Positions 63,950 through 64,000 of a stretch of DNA of 64,000 nt are shown here, in pieces. Made by a program: the position numbers and the translations under genes. The notes beneath the pieces are model-generated. The model did no database searches and was not told the origin of the DNA. It worked only from the letters and a program-made list of their open reading frames with translations. Source of the stretch: Carboxydocella thermautotrophica (GTDB lineage: Bacteria; Bacillota; GCA-003054495; Carboxydocellales; Carboxydocellaceae). The stretch spans positions 546,501-610,500 of the forward strand of contig CP028514.1 in the NCBI GenBank assembly GCA_003054495.1, read 5' to 3'. The number at the start of each line of letters is the position of its first letter. The first letter of the stretch is position 1.

Positions 63950-64000
63950 AGGCTATCCCTCCGCTTCAGCTTATTAATATTATCTTAGCCGCTCAGGGAG

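Overview
The window looks like a chromosomal segment of a Gram-positive, spore-forming anaerobe of the class Clostridia, roughly 50% GC. The evidence is a Spo0E-like regulator, a CotE-like coat protein, a YhcN/YlaJ-like lipoprotein, whiA/yvcK/rapZ, a cggR-led glycolytic operon, HrcA-type CIRCE control of groESL, and lipoprotein and Tat-type electron-transfer proteins. A Carboxydocella/Peptococcaceae-like organism would fit, but that is a guess from gene content and not a search result.

Layout. 1-9.7 kb: carbohydrate and cell-surface housekeeping genes (cut-off glycogen debranching enzyme, two PHP phosphoesterases, ROK glucokinase, rapZ-yvcK-lipoprotein-whiA-MBL hydrolase-acyltransferase). 9.8-18.3 kb: rpoN (sigma-54), then cggR-gap-pgk-tpiA-gpmI-eno behind a promoter framed by a long interrupted inverted repeat. 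18.3-20.7 kb: nitroreductase, esterase, thioesterase, HD protein. 20.7-25.6 kb: an AT-rich accessory island with a three-gene unknown cassette, a decayed IS256-type transposon, a class C-like group II intron that has lost its reverse-transcriptase domain, and an IS3-like relic. A decayed copy of the tail of the LysR gene found at 29.1 kb marks the left edge. 25.6-31.2 kb: GntR/ABC transporter operon, then a LysR regulator divergent from an Fe-S membrane protein and a CGGC protein. 31.2-34.6 kb: a frameshifted hypothetical gene, smpB, tmRNA, a broken toxin-antitoxin pair, and SHOCT/DUF2680 genes. 34.7-39.4 kb: glycyl radical enzyme, its activase and a sigma-54 activator. 39.6-46 kb: DUF362 ferredoxin, methyltransferase, groESL, coat and lipoproteins. 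46-63.5 kb: a nitrate/nitrite respiration district.

The 46-63.5 kb district is the most coherent system. A PAS-containing sigma-54 activator lies directly upstream of a cytoplasmic-type molybdenum nitrate reductase. It is followed by nrfHA (ammonifying nitrite reductase), an HPP-family membrane protein (possible nitrite transport), an HD-GYP/ATPase fusion protein, and a ten-gene run. That run encodes a Rieske/cytochrome b6/subunit IV complex, NapG, NapH, NapA, a second NapG/F-like ferredoxin, a miniature diheme cytochrome and NapD. Cofactor genes mobA, fdhD and mobB follow. Near-consensus sigma-54 promoters precede nrfHA, the HPP gene and the bc-nap operon, and a recurring GTGTCC-N8-GGACAC palindrome occurs before nrfHA, the HD-GYP gene and the bc-nap operon. 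I infer one sigma-54 nitrate/nitrite regulon controlled by the linked activator. A separate sigma-54 promoter precedes the glycyl radical enzyme operon, next to its own activator.
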